From Clostridium sp. (GTDB taxonomy: Bacteria > Bacillota > Clostridia > Lachnospirales > Lachnospiraceae): a stretch of 64,000 nt of DNA. A program made the position numbers and the translations under genes. The stretch is taken from NCBI GenBank assembly GCA_031275405.1, contig JAISOV010000006.1, positions 62,001 to 126,000 on the forward strand, written 5' to 3'. The notes under the pieces are model-generated. The model worked only from the letters and a program-made list of their open reading frames with translations, was not told the origin of the DNA and made no database searches. Below, piece by piece: positions 8,094 to 17,330 of this stretch (position 1 is its first letter; each line of letters begins with the position of its first letter).

Positions 8094-9620
8094 ATGAAAT
8101 CTTCGATTAAGACGCAGTTCGCGGGAATCTTCATTGCCTTGATGACCGGCACCATCCTGCTTAGCTGGTTTATGAACAATACCTTTCTGGAGCGGTATTA
8201 TGTGAACAACAAAGAGAAAGTCATCCAGAACGCCCACCGCAGGATGAGAGAAGCCTTAGGGGAAGACGGCGGGGAAAGCAGGGCGCTGCCGGAGGCCATG
8301 CGGCAGGAACTGGATGAGTTCTGTTTCCGGTACAATATTTCCGCGCTGATTGTCGGCACGGATTCCGGCATGATCTACGTATCCGGGAACGGCACTGAAG
8401 AAGGCGCAAGCGATATGTATTTCCGGCTCATCGGCTATGTGGTGGGCAGACTGAATATGCGGGAAGACACGCCTTTTATCATACAGGACCGCAAAAAAGA
8501 CGAATACGTGGAAATGTATGGAAGCCTGACGCAGAACAGTCTCTATATCATCCGGACACCCATGGAGAGCCTCCGCGAGAGCGCGGAGATAGCCAGCCGC
8601 TTCCTGGCTTATGTAGGTCTCATCATGGTCGTGGTCAGCGGGGTCGTGATCTGGCTGGTTTCCGGCAAGATTACGGAACCGATTCTGGAACTGGCGAAAA
8701 TATCCGAGCGGATGATCCATCTGGATTTTGACGTCAAATATAAGGGGTATTCCCGGAACGAAACGGCTCTTTTGGGTGAGAATATCAATAAGCTGTCGGA
8801 ATCCCTGGAGAAGACGATCCGGGAACTCAAGACCGCCAATAACGAGCTGGCAAAAGACATCGAGAAAAAGGAACAGATCGACCGGATGCGCAAAGAATTT
8901 CTGTCTAACGTTTCCCATGAGCTGAAGACCCCGATCGCTTTGATCCAAGGGTACGCGGAGGGGTTAAAGGAGGGGATTTATGATGGTTCTGAAAGCCGTG
9001 ATTTTTACTGTGAAGTGATCATGGACGAGTCGGCAAAAATGAACCAGCTGGTTCAGAAACTGCTGACTCTGAATCAGCTGGAATTTGGGAACGATGTGGT
9101 GCAGATGGAGCGGTTCGACCTCGTGTCGCTGCTCCGCGACCATATTCAGTACGCAGACATCCTGACCAGGCAGAACGGGATCACCGTGCGGATGGATGAG
9201 TATCCCCCTATCTATGTCTGGGGGGATGAGTTCAAGGTAGAAGAAGTATTCCGGAACTATTTTTCCAACGCCGTGAACCACTGCGCCGTGGCACAGGAAG
9301 ATTCAAGGGGGGAAGACGGTTTCAGGAAGGAAGACCGTTCCGGCGAAAAAATCATCGACGTGAAACTGGAACAAAAAAACGGAAAAGTATGGGTAGGCGT
9401 CTTCAATACCGGTACGCCCATCCCGGGGGATTCCCTAGAGCGTATCTGGGATAAATTTTATAAAGTAGACAAAGCCCGCACCAGAGAATATGGCGGAAGC
9501 GGAATCGGCCTATCCATCGTCAAAGCGGTCATGGAGTCCATGAATCAGCCCTTTGGCGTTCGGAATTTCACAAACGGCGTTCAGTTCTGGTTTGAACTGG
9601 AAACGGTTGATAAGGCTTGA
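8094..9620 (+). CDS. Two-component sensor histidine kinase
   Basis: 508 residues with the usual layout: TM1 (about 8-28), an extracellular sensor region of ~140 residues, TM2 (about 172-195), HAMP linker, HisKA box SNVSHELKTP with phospho-acceptor His275, then HATPase_c with N-box FRNYFSNAVNH and G-box GSGIGLSI. A short polar insertion (EDSRGEDGFRKEDRSG) lies after the N-box. It is paired with the regulator immediately upstream and resembles ResE/VanS-type kinases. The signal sensed is not evident. Confidence 0.95.
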   Translation: MKSSIKTQFAGIFIALMTGTILLSWFMNNTFLERYYVNNKEKVIQNAHRRMREALGEDGGESRALPEAMRQELDEFCFRYNISALIVGTDSGMIYVSGNGTEEGASDMYFRLIGYVVGRLNMREDTPFIIQDRKKDEYVEMYGSLTQNSLYIIRTPMESLRESAEIASRFLAYVGLIMVVVSGVVIWLVSGKITEPILELAKISERMIHLDFDVKYKGYSRNETALLGENINKLSESLEKTIRELKTANNELAKDIEKKEQIDRMRKEFLSNVSHELKTPIALIQGYAEGLKEGIYDGSESRDFYCEVIMDESAKMNQLVQKLLTLNQLEFGNDVVQMERFDLVSLLRDHIQYADILTRQNGITVRMDEYPPIYVWGDEFKVEEVFRNYFSNAVNHCAVAQEDSRGEDGFRKEDRSGEKIIDVKLEQKNGKVWVGVFNTGTPIPGDSLERIWDKFYKVDKARTREYGGSGIGLSIVKAVMESMNQPFGVRNFTNGVQFWFELETVDKA

Positions 9621-9724
9621 AAAGACAAGGCCGCAGCCCTGGCGGAAAGGAAAGAGAAAATGGTGATAGGTAGACATAAACGATCAGACAGGAAGAATGG
9701 AAAGAAAAGAGAGGGAGGAAGGAT

Positions 9725-11200
9725 ATGGGAAGAGAAGATCAAGCGGGAAAAATAGAAAGAGAAGAGAAAGCGGCGGAGAACATGGAATGGGAGAATCAGA
9801 CAGAGGCGTTCCGGACAGAACGGGCTTTGCTGGTAGGGGCGGACATCAAGGAAAACTCCCGCTTTGCGGAAAAGGAGCTTTTCATCGATTTCGAGCGTTC
9901 CATGGAAGAACTGGGAGGGCTGGCCGAAGCCTGCGGTATGGAAGTAGCGGGCAGGATGACGCAAAAACTGGAAGGGGCCAACAAAACATTTTATATCGGT
10001 ACCGGAAAAGTAAAGGAGCTGAAACAGTTCGCGGAAAGCTGTGAGGCGGACGTCGTCGTGTTCGACAATACCTTGTCGCCCTCCCAAATCCGCAACCTGG
10101 GGGAGGAAGTGGGGAGACCCATCCTAGACAGGACGGCGCTGATCCTGGATATTTTCAGGAAACGCGCCCGGACAAGGGAAGCTAAGCTGCAAGTCGAAGC
10201 CGCAAGGCTACAGTATCTTCTTCCCCGCCTGGTGGGAATGCACCAGGCGCTTAGCCGTCAGGGCGGAACCGGCGGCAGTATGAGCAGCAAGGGAGCCGGG
10301 GAAAAGAAGCTCGAACTGGACAAACGCAAGATTCAGCACCGTCTTCATGAACTGCAAAAGGATCTGGAAGATCTGGAAACCGACAGGGCCACGCAGCGCA
10401 AACAGCGCGAGGACTCCCGGTTGCCGCAGGTGGCTCTGGTAGGTTATACGAATTCCGGGAAATCCACCGTCATGAACCGTTTTCTGGAACTTTGCGGCGA
10501 ATCCGCGGAAAAACAGGTTCTGGAAAAGGATCTGCTGTTCGCCACACTGGACACCAGTGTTCGCAAAATCGATATGGGCGACCGCAGGCCCTTCCTGCTG
10601 ATTGACACCGTAGGGTTCATCCACAAACTCCCGCATGGTCTGGTTCAGGCGTTCCGCTCTACTTTGGAGGAAGTGAAGTACGCGGATCTTCTGGTGCAGG
10701 TCATTGATTTTTCCGATGAAAATTACCGGCAGCAGATGGACGTGACCGGCCAGACGCTTAGAAGCCTTGACGCCGGAGACATCCCCATGATTTACGTGTA
10801 TAATAAATGCGACAGGAAGGTTTTTTCAGACTGCCGGGATCGTGAGCCGTCTGCGGAGCGCCAAGGCGGACACGACGAACCGCCGCGTCCGGACGTTTGG
10901 ACTTACGATTTTCCTGTGGACGGCGGGACGGCGCTCCCCTGGGTCAAAGACGACCGGATTTACCTTTCCGCCGGGAACGGAACGGGGATCGGAGAACTGG
11001 CACAGCTCATCAAACGGCAGATCTATTCGGATCGGGAAGACGCCACGTTCCTGATCCCTTATCGCGACGGAAAAGAAGCCTCCTATTTGATGGAGAACGC
11101 GACGGTGCTTTCCCAAAGTTACGAGGAAGAGGGAGTACGTCTGAAAGTAAGCTGCCATAGCCGGGATGTGGGCAAATTGAGCCGCTACCGGGTGGGGTGA
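9725..11200 (+). CDS. hflX: GTPase HflX
   Basis: 491 residues. An N-terminal HflX domain (LLVGADIKENS, then EGANKTFYIGTGKV and FDNTLSPSQIRNL) is followed by a basic helical linker (EKKLELDKRKIQHRL) and a GTPase domain with P-loop GYTNSGKST, DTVGFI (G3) and NKCD (G4). HflX binds the 50S subunit and splits stalled or heat-damaged ribosomes in other bacteria. The ATG at 9725 has a GGAGGAAGG site just upstream. A perfect 13-bp hairpin follows the gene. The G4-to-C-terminus segment is longer than usual. Confidence 0.95.
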   Translation: MGREDQAGKIEREEKAAENMEWENQTEAFRTERALLVGADIKENSRFAEKELFIDFERSMEELGGLAEACGMEVAGRMTQKLEGANKTFYIGTGKVKELKQFAESCEADVVVFDNTLSPSQIRNLGEEVGRPILDRTALILDIFRKRARTREAKLQVEAARLQYLLPRLVGMHQALSRQGGTGGSMSSKGAGEKKLELDKRKIQHRLHELQKDLEDLETDRATQRKQREDSRLPQVALVGYTNSGKSTVMNRFLELCGESAEKQVLEKDLLFATLDTSVRKIDMGDRRPFLLIDTVGFIHKLPHGLVQAFRSTLEEVKYADLLVQVIDFSDENYRQQMDVTGQTLRSLDAGDIPMIYVYNKCDRKVFSDCRDREPSAERQGGHDEPPRPDVWTYDFPVDGGTALPWVKDDRIYLSAGNGTGIGELAQLIKRQIYSDREDATFLIPYRDGKEASYLMENATVLSQSYEEEGVRLKVSCHSRDVGKLSRYRVG

Positions 11201-11215
11201 GAGAGTCGGTCGTTA

Positions 11216-11248
11216 CCGGATAGGGCGGGAAAGAGCCGCCCTATCCGG
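11216..11248 (+). terminator. Strong hairpin after hflX
   Basis: Perfect 13-bp stem CCGGATAGGGCGG paired with CCGCCCTATCCGG around a 7-base loop. No U-tract follows, so it may be a processing or stability element rather than an intrinsic terminator. Confidence 0.5.
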
Positions 11249-11292
11249 ATAGAATAGGGAAATCGTCCGCACGGCGGACGGATCGGAGTTTT

Positions 11293-12027
11293 ATGGGAAT
11301 CAGGAAAAATCATTTCAGGCCGTCCGCGCTTCTTCTCCTGTTGGCGGCTATGCTGTCAAGCGTCGGCTGCGGCAGCCGGATACCGGAAATGACGCGGGAG
11401 CAGGAAGAAGCCGTAAAATCCTATGCGGTCAGCCTGCTGCTGAAATATGACAAGAACCATATCAAACGGCTGGTGGATCTGGAAGCGGCAGAGGACAAAG
11501 CCCCGTCCGCGTCTGCGGAAGAAACCCCGCCGCCGGAAGAAGCGCCGCTTCAGGAAGAGGGCGCGGAAACCCTTCCGGCGCCGCCGGTTCCGGAAGAAGC
11601 GAAGACCCTGGAACAGCTTCTCGGGCTGGCGGAAGGTGTCACGGTAGACTACCAAGGATTTCAGGTGGTTTCCGCCTATCCGGACGCGGACGGCGAGGAC
11701 GTTTCTTTTGGGATTGACGCGACGGCAGGCAATCAGCTGCTGGTTCTTCGTTTCCGGATTTCCAATCAGTCCTCGGCGGAGCAGTCTGTAGATGTCGTTT
11801 CCAAAAACCTGGGTTTCCAAGTCGTCCTGAACGGAACCGAGAGCAAGAGAACCTTGTTCACCGCACTGATGGATGATCTTTCCATCTATGCGGGAGACCT
11901 TCCGTCCGGCGGGAGCGTAGACACGGCACTGCTCGTGGAAGTGGCGGAAGCGAAAGCGGCTGCCATAGAGTCGCTTTCACTTACTGTAAAAAGCGAAACG
12001 GGAACAACGACGATACCGCTTCCATAA
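11293..12027 (+). CDS. Lipoprotein of unknown function
   Basis: 244 residues with a lipoprotein signal peptide: basic N-terminus, hydrophobic core and lipobox LSSVGC with Cys at about residue 26. A conserved-looking helical part (KSYAVSLLLKYDKNHIKRL) leads into a Pro/Glu-rich linker (about 75-110), then a beta-rich C-terminal domain resembling extracellular immunoglobulin-like DUF4352-type folds. It should be tethered to the outer face of the membrane. Function unknown. Confidence 0.8.
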   Translation: MGIRKNHFRPSALLLLLAAMLSSVGCGSRIPEMTREQEEAVKSYAVSLLLKYDKNHIKRLVDLEAAEDKAPSASAEETPPPEEAPLQEEGAETLPAPPVPEEAKTLEQLLGLAEGVTVDYQGFQVVSAYPDADGEDVSFGIDATAGNQLLVLRFRISNQSSAEQSVDVVSKNLGFQVVLNGTESKRTLFTALMDDLSIYAGDLPSGGSVDTALLVEVAEAKAAAIESLSLTVKSETGTTTIPLP

Positions 12028-12088
12028 AAAACAGCAGTCACAAAAAGCAAAGTTTTTCGTAGATAATAGTTTCTTTTTTTTGAAAATC

Positions 12089-12097
12089 TGATATAAT
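12089..12097 (+). promoter_or_regulatory. Extended -10 promoter of cheV
   Basis: TGATATAAT gives an extended -10 (TG at 12089, TATAAT at 12092-12097); no good -35 is seen. It lies 90 bases before the cheV start. Confidence 0.6.
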
Positions 12098-12187
12098 GGA
12101 GCTACGTCAATATTTGTTCATTCGGTTTTCCGGATCATCATGCCAGTCGATGAACGGAGAAGGAAGGGAAACTTGAGAGGTGGAAAG

Positions 12188-13096
12188 ATGGATACCAAAA
12201 TATTATTGGAAAACGGAACAAACGAACTGGAAGTCTTAGAATTCACGGTGGCGGGCTATTCTTATGGGATCAATGTCGCGAAAATCACAGAAATCATCCC
12301 CTACCAGGACATAACGCCGATTCCGAATTCGCATCCTAGTATCGAAGGTATTTTCATGCCCCGTGACAAGATGATAACGGCGATTGATCTGAACAACTGT
12401 CTGGGACGCGGGGAATCCGGGAGCGGCGGGCTGTTTATCATCACGAATTTCAATAAACTGGACATTGCGTTCCATGTGGATGCGGTATCCGGCATACACA
12501 GAGTGTCCTGGAAAGACATTATCAAGCCGGACGTGACCATCTCTACCACCGAAGCCAGCATCGCCACAGGCATTATCAAGAAAGAGGGCAAGCTGATCAT
12601 CATCTTGGATTTTGAGAAGATCGTCAGCGACATCAATCCGGAAACCGGGCTGAAAGTGTCCGAACTGGCGGAACTGGGAACACGCAGCCGCAGCGACGTT
12701 CCGATACTGATCGCGGAAGACTCTCCGCTGCTGAACAAGCTGATCGTGGATTCCCTGAAAAGATCCGGCTATGACAATCTGATACATACGGAAAACGGCA
12801 AACAGGCATATAACGTGATTTTACAATGCCTGAATGAGGGTACTCTCAATGACCACGTCCGCTGTATCATTACGGATATTGAAATGCCGGAGATGGACGG
12901 CCACAGGCTGACCAAACTGGTCAAATCCAATGAAGCCACGGCGCATATTCCGATTATTATCTTTTCCTCCCTGGTCAATTCGGAAATGCGTAAAAAAGGC
13001 GAATCGTTAGGCGCGGACGCCCAGCTGTCCAAGCCGGAGATCGGGAATCTGGTGAAAACCGTAGATGATCTGGTTCGGAAAAATCATTTGGGATAA
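12188..13096 (+). CDS. cheV: Chemotaxis coupling protein CheV (CheW-receiver)
   Basis: 302 residues: an N-terminal CheW-like domain (about 10-160, with FTVAGYSYGINVAKITEI and VMP-like GIFMPRDKMI) fused to a C-terminal receiver domain (about 175-300) with the acidic pocket AEDSP, phospho-acceptor Asp in ITDIEMP, and KPEIG near the end. CheV couples chemoreceptors to the CheA kinase and helps adaptation. The ATG at 12188 follows GAGGTGG. No other chemotaxis gene is nearby, so it appears to be a stand-alone unit with its own promoter and terminator. Confidence 0.95.
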   Translation: MDTKILLENGTNELEVLEFTVAGYSYGINVAKITEIIPYQDITPIPNSHPSIEGIFMPRDKMITAIDLNNCLGRGESGSGGLFIITNFNKLDIAFHVDAVSGIHRVSWKDIIKPDVTISTTEASIATGIIKKEGKLIIILDFEKIVSDINPETGLKVSELAELGTRSRSDVPILIAEDSPLLNKLIVDSLKRSGYDNLIHTENGKQAYNVILQCLNEGTLNDHVRCIITDIEMPEMDGHRLTKLVKSNEATAHIPIIIFSSLVNSEMRKKGESLGADAQLSKPEIGNLVKTVDDLVRKNHLG

Positions 13097-13100
13097 AGAC

Positions 13101-13138
13101 AAAAAGAGGCCGGGAACTGTTCCCGGCCTCTTTTTGTC
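13101..13138 (+). terminator. Intrinsic terminator after cheV
   Basis: Stem GAGGCCGGGAA/TTCCCGGCCTC with a CTG loop, flanked by AAAAA and TTTTTGT, starting 4 bases after the cheV stop; able to work in both directions. Confidence 0.95.
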
Positions 13139-13356
13139 TTACTCTTGTTTCCTCGGAAATTCCTCCGGATTTTTTTGTTCACGCGCAGTCCTCCGGTCGT
13201 TTTCTTGATTGCCTTTCCGGTATTCCTGTGGTAGACTATACAAGAACAGCTTTTTATCATCGAATGCGGCGCACAGGACGCGCCTGTGGCCGGAACTGCT
13301 TCCGGTCAGTGATAGCCCGACCGGTGATTCGACATAAGCGGAAGTGAGGATAAAAG

Positions 13357-15177
13357 ATGGCTTCCAATGAAGAATATCTGGATAATCTTCTGAAATCCAT
13401 TCTGTCCATGGAAAATGGCGCGGAAGAAGATCCGTCTGAAATAGAGGAAGACAGCCCCTTTGCGGAGGATATTTATCCTTTGCCGGAGGAAAGCAGGGCG
13501 GGAAATGTTTTCATGCCGGAAGAAGGCTCATCCGGCGAAAACTCGGATATGCGCGACATGGATGCTTTGCTGGAGGCCATATCCGGAAAAAAGAAGCCGC
13601 AGGCCGGAGAAGAACCGGGAGCCGCTATGCTTTTGTCGGCGGAGGAGATCGAAAGCATTCTGGAAGCGAACCAGAAGGGTGCGGGTCAGCCGCCCGCCGG
13701 CAAACCGGAAGAGGCTTTCAGTGATCTTGTGGGAAACGAGGGGGAAGACTGGCAGGCGGTCAATGACTTGTTAAACAAGTCGGACAGCAATGAAGCCATA
13801 GAGGAAGACATGCCGGCGCGTCTGAACGGCCCGCCTCAGGAAGCGGGTTCCGCTCAAGAGCCAGGAGAAGTCCTTACCCTGCTTTCCGGTGAAACAGCGG
13901 AAACGTCCGAAGCCGCCAAAGGCCAAAAAGCGGCGGGAAAAGAGCGCAGGCGCCAGGAAAAGAAAGAAGCCAAGGAAGCCGCCCGGCTGAAAAAAGAAGA
14001 ACAGAAAGCGCGGAAGCAGGCACAGGCACTTGAGAAAGCGGAAGAAAAACAGAAAGCAAAAGAGAAAAAGGCGGCAGGAAAGATCTGGACAAGGAAGAAG
14101 AAAAAAGAAGGGCTTTCCGAAGAACCGGAGGAAATTTCCGGGGAAAGCGCCCTGTCGGAGCCGGAGGATCTTGGGGGCTTCCGGCTGGCAGATGGAACCG
14201 AGGAAGATTTTCTGGGGCAGTTCGATCCGGAATTTGAGGAAGACCAGCCGGGAGAACCGGAACGGACAAAGCCGTCCAAGAAATCCCTCTTTGCTAAGAT
14301 CCTGGATCTTCTGACGGAAGAAGAACCCGAAAATGAAGAAGAGGGGATTTTCGGGAAGAAAAGAGAAAAGGAGGGGGCAAAAGGGAAGAAAGCACAGAAA
14401 GGGAAGCCGGAAGACGGGGACGAAGAAGAAGGGACAAAAGAGGGAAAGAAAGCCAAGAAAGAAAAGAAACCTAAAAAAGAAAAGAAGCCTAAGAAAGAAA
14501 AGAAGCCTAAGAAAGAAAAGAAACCCAAGAAAGAGAAAGCGCCGAAGGCAGGCGAAGACGGGAAACAGGGAAAGAAGCTTCCCAGAAAAGGACTGATTTC
14601 GGTGATCCTGGTGTGTGCGACCATAGCCGCAGGGCTGCTGATCGTCACGACTTCGGCGGGAACTTACCTGGACAGGCAGAGCGCGAAGGAAGCCTACGAC
14701 ACTGGAGATTATCAGGAATGCTACCTGAATCTGTACGGCAAGAAACGCGGCGCGGACGAAGAAACGATGTTCCGTAAGGCGGAATGTATCCTGCGCGTCC
14801 AGTCGGCGCATAAAAAGTGCGAGTACCTGTTAGGGCGCGGCCAGGAACTGGAAACGTTGGATGTGCTGGTACAGTTCGTGTACTATTATCCGCCGCTGTA
14901 TGAGGAAGCGGCGCAGTGGGGCGCGCAGGCTGAAGTCTGGCAGGAATATCAGCAGCTTCTGGGAATGCTGTCGGTGCTTTTCGGGATCAGCGAGGAACAG
15001 GCGCTGGAAATCGCGGCACAGCCGGACGACGTGGTTTATACCAAGACCCTGACGGCCATTGTGAACGGCGAAGGCTATGGGCCGGAAACAGCGCCGGAGC
15101 CTCTGCCTCTGTGGGAAGACATGCTGCCCGAGGAAGAAGAATTTTCGGGGGTCACTTTTACGGAAGAATCTTTGTGA
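13357..15177 (+). CDS. Large Lys/Glu-rich membrane protein, unknown function
   Basis: 606 residues. The N-terminal ~130 residues are acidic with short conserved-looking helices (EEYLDNLLKSIL, MDALLEAIS, LSAEEIESILEAN). Then come long charged coiled segments, and four KKEKKP hexapeptide repeats (about 368-392, DNA 14455-14530). One membrane segment follows (VILVCATIAAGLLIV, about 417-431) with a ~170-residue extracytoplasmic domain rich in Glu, Tyr and Trp. The topology would place the basic/acidic tail in the cytosol and the C-terminal domain outside. Comparable proteins occur in Lachnospiraceae but I know no function. Confidence 0.82.
   Translation: MASNEEYLDNLLKSILSMENGAEEDPSEIEEDSPFAEDIYPLPEESRAGNVFMPEEGSSGENSDMRDMDALLEAISGKKKPQAGEEPGAAMLLSAEEIESILEANQKGAGQPPAGKPEEAFSDLVGNEGEDWQAVNDLLNKSDSNEAIEEDMPARLNGPPQEAGSAQEPGEVLTLLSGETAETSEAAKGQKAAGKERRRQEKKEAKEAARLKKEEQKARKQAQALEKAEEKQKAKEKKAAGKIWTRKKKKEGLSEEPEEISGESALSEPEDLGGFRLADGTEEDFLGQFDPEFEEDQPGEPERTKPSKKSLFAKILDLLTEEEPENEEEGIFGKKREKEGAKGKKAQKGKPEDGDEEEGTKEGKKAKKEKKPKKEKKPKKEKKPKKEKKPKKEKAPKAGEDGKQGKKLPRKGLISVILVCATIAAGLLIVTTSAGTYLDRQSAKEAYDTGDYQECYLNLYGKKRGADEETMFRKAECILRVQSAHKKCEYLLGRGQELETLDVLVQFVYYYPPLYEEAAQWGAQAEVWQEYQQLLGMLSVLFGISEEQALEIAAQPDDVVYTKTLTAIVNGEGYGPETAPEPLPLWEDMLPEEEEFSGVTFTEESL
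14455..14530. repeat. 18-bp tandem repeat encoding KKEKKP
   Basis: About four 18-base units (AAGAAAGAAAAGAAACCT and close variants) inside the large membrane protein gene. The hexapeptide unit is preserved while third positions vary, indicating selection on the protein. Confidence 0.85.
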
Positions 15178-15194
15178 GAAAGGATGAATACAAA

Positions 15195-15869
15195 ATGGCA
15201 ATGATTACCAATGATTGGCTTCCTGCGCTGGAAATGGAATTTCAGAAGCCTTATTACAGAAGTTTATACCGTTTCGTAAAGCAGGAGTATGTCTCCGCCC
15301 AGGTTTTTCCCCCGGCGGATGATATTTTTAACGCCTTTCACTTTACGCCGCTTGGCAAAGTGAAGGCGGTGATCATCGGGCAGGATCCTTACCACAACAT
15401 CGGACAGGCCCACGGGCTGTGTTTCTCCGTCAGGCCACAGGTGGAGATCCCGCCGTCGCTTGTGAACATTTATCAGGAGCTTCATGACGATCTTGGGTGC
15501 TATATCCCCAACCACGGCTCTTTGGTCAAATGGGCGGATCAGGGGATCCTTCTGCTGAACACGGTCTTGACGGTTCGCGCACATCAGGCAAATTCTCATA
15601 GAGGGAAGGGCTGGGAAGAGTTTACGGACGCGGCGATCCGCGCCCTGAATGAGCAGAACCGCCCCATCGCGTTCCTGTTATGGGGCAGGCCCGCCCAGCA
15701 GAAAAAAAGCATGTTGCACAACCCCCGCCATCTGATCCTGGAAGCCGCGCACCCTAGTCCGCTGTCGGCTTACCGAGGCTTTTTCGGCTGTAAGCATTTC
15801 AGCCGGACGAATGATTTCCTCAAGACCCACGGAGAAAGCGGGATCGACTGGCAGATTGAGAATCGCTAG
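15195..15869 (+). CDS. ung: Uracil-DNA glycosylase (family 1)
   Basis: 224 residues, normal for UNG. The water-activating motif GQDPYHN, the LLNTVLTV strand, LLWGRPAQ and the leucine-loop motif HPSPLSAYRGFFG are all present. The enzyme removes uracil from DNA at the start of base-excision repair. ATG at 15195 is preferred because AGAAAGGATG lies just upstream; an upstream in-frame ATG at 15111 lies inside the preceding gene. It starts 17 bases after the previous stop, so it is likely cotranscribed with it. Confidence 0.97.
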   Translation: MAMITNDWLPALEMEFQKPYYRSLYRFVKQEYVSAQVFPPADDIFNAFHFTPLGKVKAVIIGQDPYHNIGQAHGLCFSVRPQVEIPPSLVNIYQELHDDLGCYIPNHGSLVKWADQGILLLNTVLTVRAHQANSHRGKGWEEFTDAAIRALNEQNRPIAFLLWGRPAQQKKSMLHNPRHLILEAAHPSPLSAYRGFFGCKHFSRTNDFLKTHGESGIDWQIENR

Positions 15870-15916
15870 AAAACATTTTTCCGCAAAAAGTTTTTTCTGT
15901 CAAAAGGAGAAAGGAT

Positions 15917-17191
15917 ATGGAGAAAAAAGCATTCGTAACGAGGGAGATGGTTCGGGAAATCGGAAAAACCTATCCTACCCCCTTTTATATTTATGATGAA
16001 AAGGGGATTCGTGAGAATACTAAGGCATTGAAGGAGGCGTTTGCGTGGAATCCGGGCTATAAGGAATTCTTTGCCGTGAAAGCCAACACGAACCCTTTCC
16101 TGATCAGCATTTTGAAGGAATACGGCTGCGGCTGCGACTGCTCGTCCCTGACGGAGCTGATGCTGAGCCGCGCCATGGAGATGGCGGGGGAGGACATCAT
16201 GTTCTCTTCCAATGAAACGCCCGCCTCTGAATATGAGTATGCCGCCCGGATCGGCGCCATCATCAATCTGGATGATTTCACGCATATCGATTTTCTGGAA
16301 AAAATACTCGGCTCCCTTCCGAAGACGTTAAGCTGCCGCTACAATCCGGGCGGATCTTTTTCCGTCAGCAACCACATCATGGACCATCCGGGGGATTCTA
16401 AGTACGGGTTCACCACGGAGCAGCTGTTCGAGGGCTTCCGGATCCTGAAAGCAAAAGGGGTGGAAAACTTCGGGCTGCACGCGTTTCTGGCGAGCAACAC
16501 CGTCACGAATGAATATTATCCCGTTCTGGCAAGACAGCTGTTCCAGCTGGCGGTGCGGCTGCGGGAAGAAACGGGGGCGCGCATGGCGTTCATCAACCTC
16601 TCCGGCGGGATCGGTGTTCCGTATTCTCCGGAACAGGAGCCAAACGACATACGGGTCATCGGAGAGCAGGTACGCAGGGTATACGAGGAAATCCTCACCC
16701 CGGCGGGCATGGGCGACGTGGCGATCTACACGGAACTGGGACGCTTCCTGCTGGCACCTTACGGCCAGCTGGTGGTTCAGGCAATCCATAAAAAGCATAT
16801 CTATAAAGAATACATCGGAGTGGACGCCTGTGCCGTCAACCTGATGAGACCCGCCATGTACAAGGCCTACCATCACATCACGGTGCTGGGGAAAGAAGCG
16901 CAGCCCTGCGTATGCCGCTATGACGTGGTCGGTTCTCTCTGTGAAAACAATGACAAATTCGCGATCGACCGTATGCTCCCGGAGATCGAGACAGGGGATT
17001 ATCTGGTCATCCATGACGCCGGGGCGCACGGCTATGCTATGGGCTATAATTATAACGGGAAACTTAAGTCGGCGGAGCTTCTCTTGAAAGCGGACGGGAG
17101 CGTGCAGCTGATCCGCCGTGCGGAGACCCCTAAGGATTATTTCGCGACGCTGGACGGATTTGAGATCTACGATAAGATCCTTTTGCCTTGA
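15917..17191 (+). CDS. lysA: Diaminopimelate decarboxylase
   Basis: 424 residues of the fold-III PLP decarboxylase family. The PLP lysine is Lys55 in FFAVKANTNP. The glycine-rich phosphate loop is NLSGGIGVPY, the active-site Cys region is VVGSLCENNDKFA, and YAMGYNYNG closes the site. LysA makes L-lysine from meso-diaminopimelate in the cytosol. The sequence is of the divergent clostridial type, so specificity for diaminopimelate over another carboxylated amine is likely but not certain. AAGGAGAAAGG precedes the ATG. Confidence 0.9.
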   Translation: MEKKAFVTREMVREIGKTYPTPFYIYDEKGIRENTKALKEAFAWNPGYKEFFAVKANTNPFLISILKEYGCGCDCSSLTELMLSRAMEMAGEDIMFSSNETPASEYEYAARIGAIINLDDFTHIDFLEKILGSLPKTLSCRYNPGGSFSVSNHIMDHPGDSKYGFTTEQLFEGFRILKAKGVENFGLHAFLASNTVTNEYYPVLARQLFQLAVRLREETGARMAFINLSGGIGVPYSPEQEPNDIRVIGEQVRRVYEEILTPAGMGDVAIYTELGRFLLAPYGQLVVQAIHKKHIYKEYIGVDACAVNLMRPAMYKAYHHITVLGKEAQPCVCRYDVVGSLCENNDKFAIDRMLPEIETGDYLVIHDAGAHGYAMGYNYNGKLKSAELLLKADGSVQLIRRAETPKDYFATLDGFEIYDKILLP

Positions 17192-17213
17192 GCCGGTACG
17201 CACACCCCAGGGC

Positions 17214-17330
17214 ATGGACACATTGGAAAATATGGGCGCGCCGGAAAATATAAGTGTCTCGGAAAATATCAGCACACCGGAAAGTGTAAGCGGACTTCGC
17301 ATAGAATCGCGCGGACAGGAGCGGAAATGA
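17214..17330 (+). CDS. Possible 38-residue ORF with hexapeptide repeats
   Basis: Starts at ATG 17214 and ends in an ATGA overlap with the S66 peptidase start at 17327. The DNA has an 18-base period of four units (each beginning GGAAAATAT or GGAAAGTGT) that translate as ENMGAP, ENISVS, ENISTP, ESVSGL. The overlap suggests translational coupling, but the upstream ribosome site is weak and no homologue is recognised. It may be a leader peptide or simply a repeat-filled spacer. Confidence 0.3.
   Translation: MDTLENMGAPENISVSENISTPESVSGLRIESRGQERK

Noticed and set aside
13771-14811. Minus-strand Phe/Leu-rich frames opposite the Lys-rich membrane protein
   Set aside because: They are the complement of AAG/GAA-rich repeats and merely mimic hydrophobic protein.
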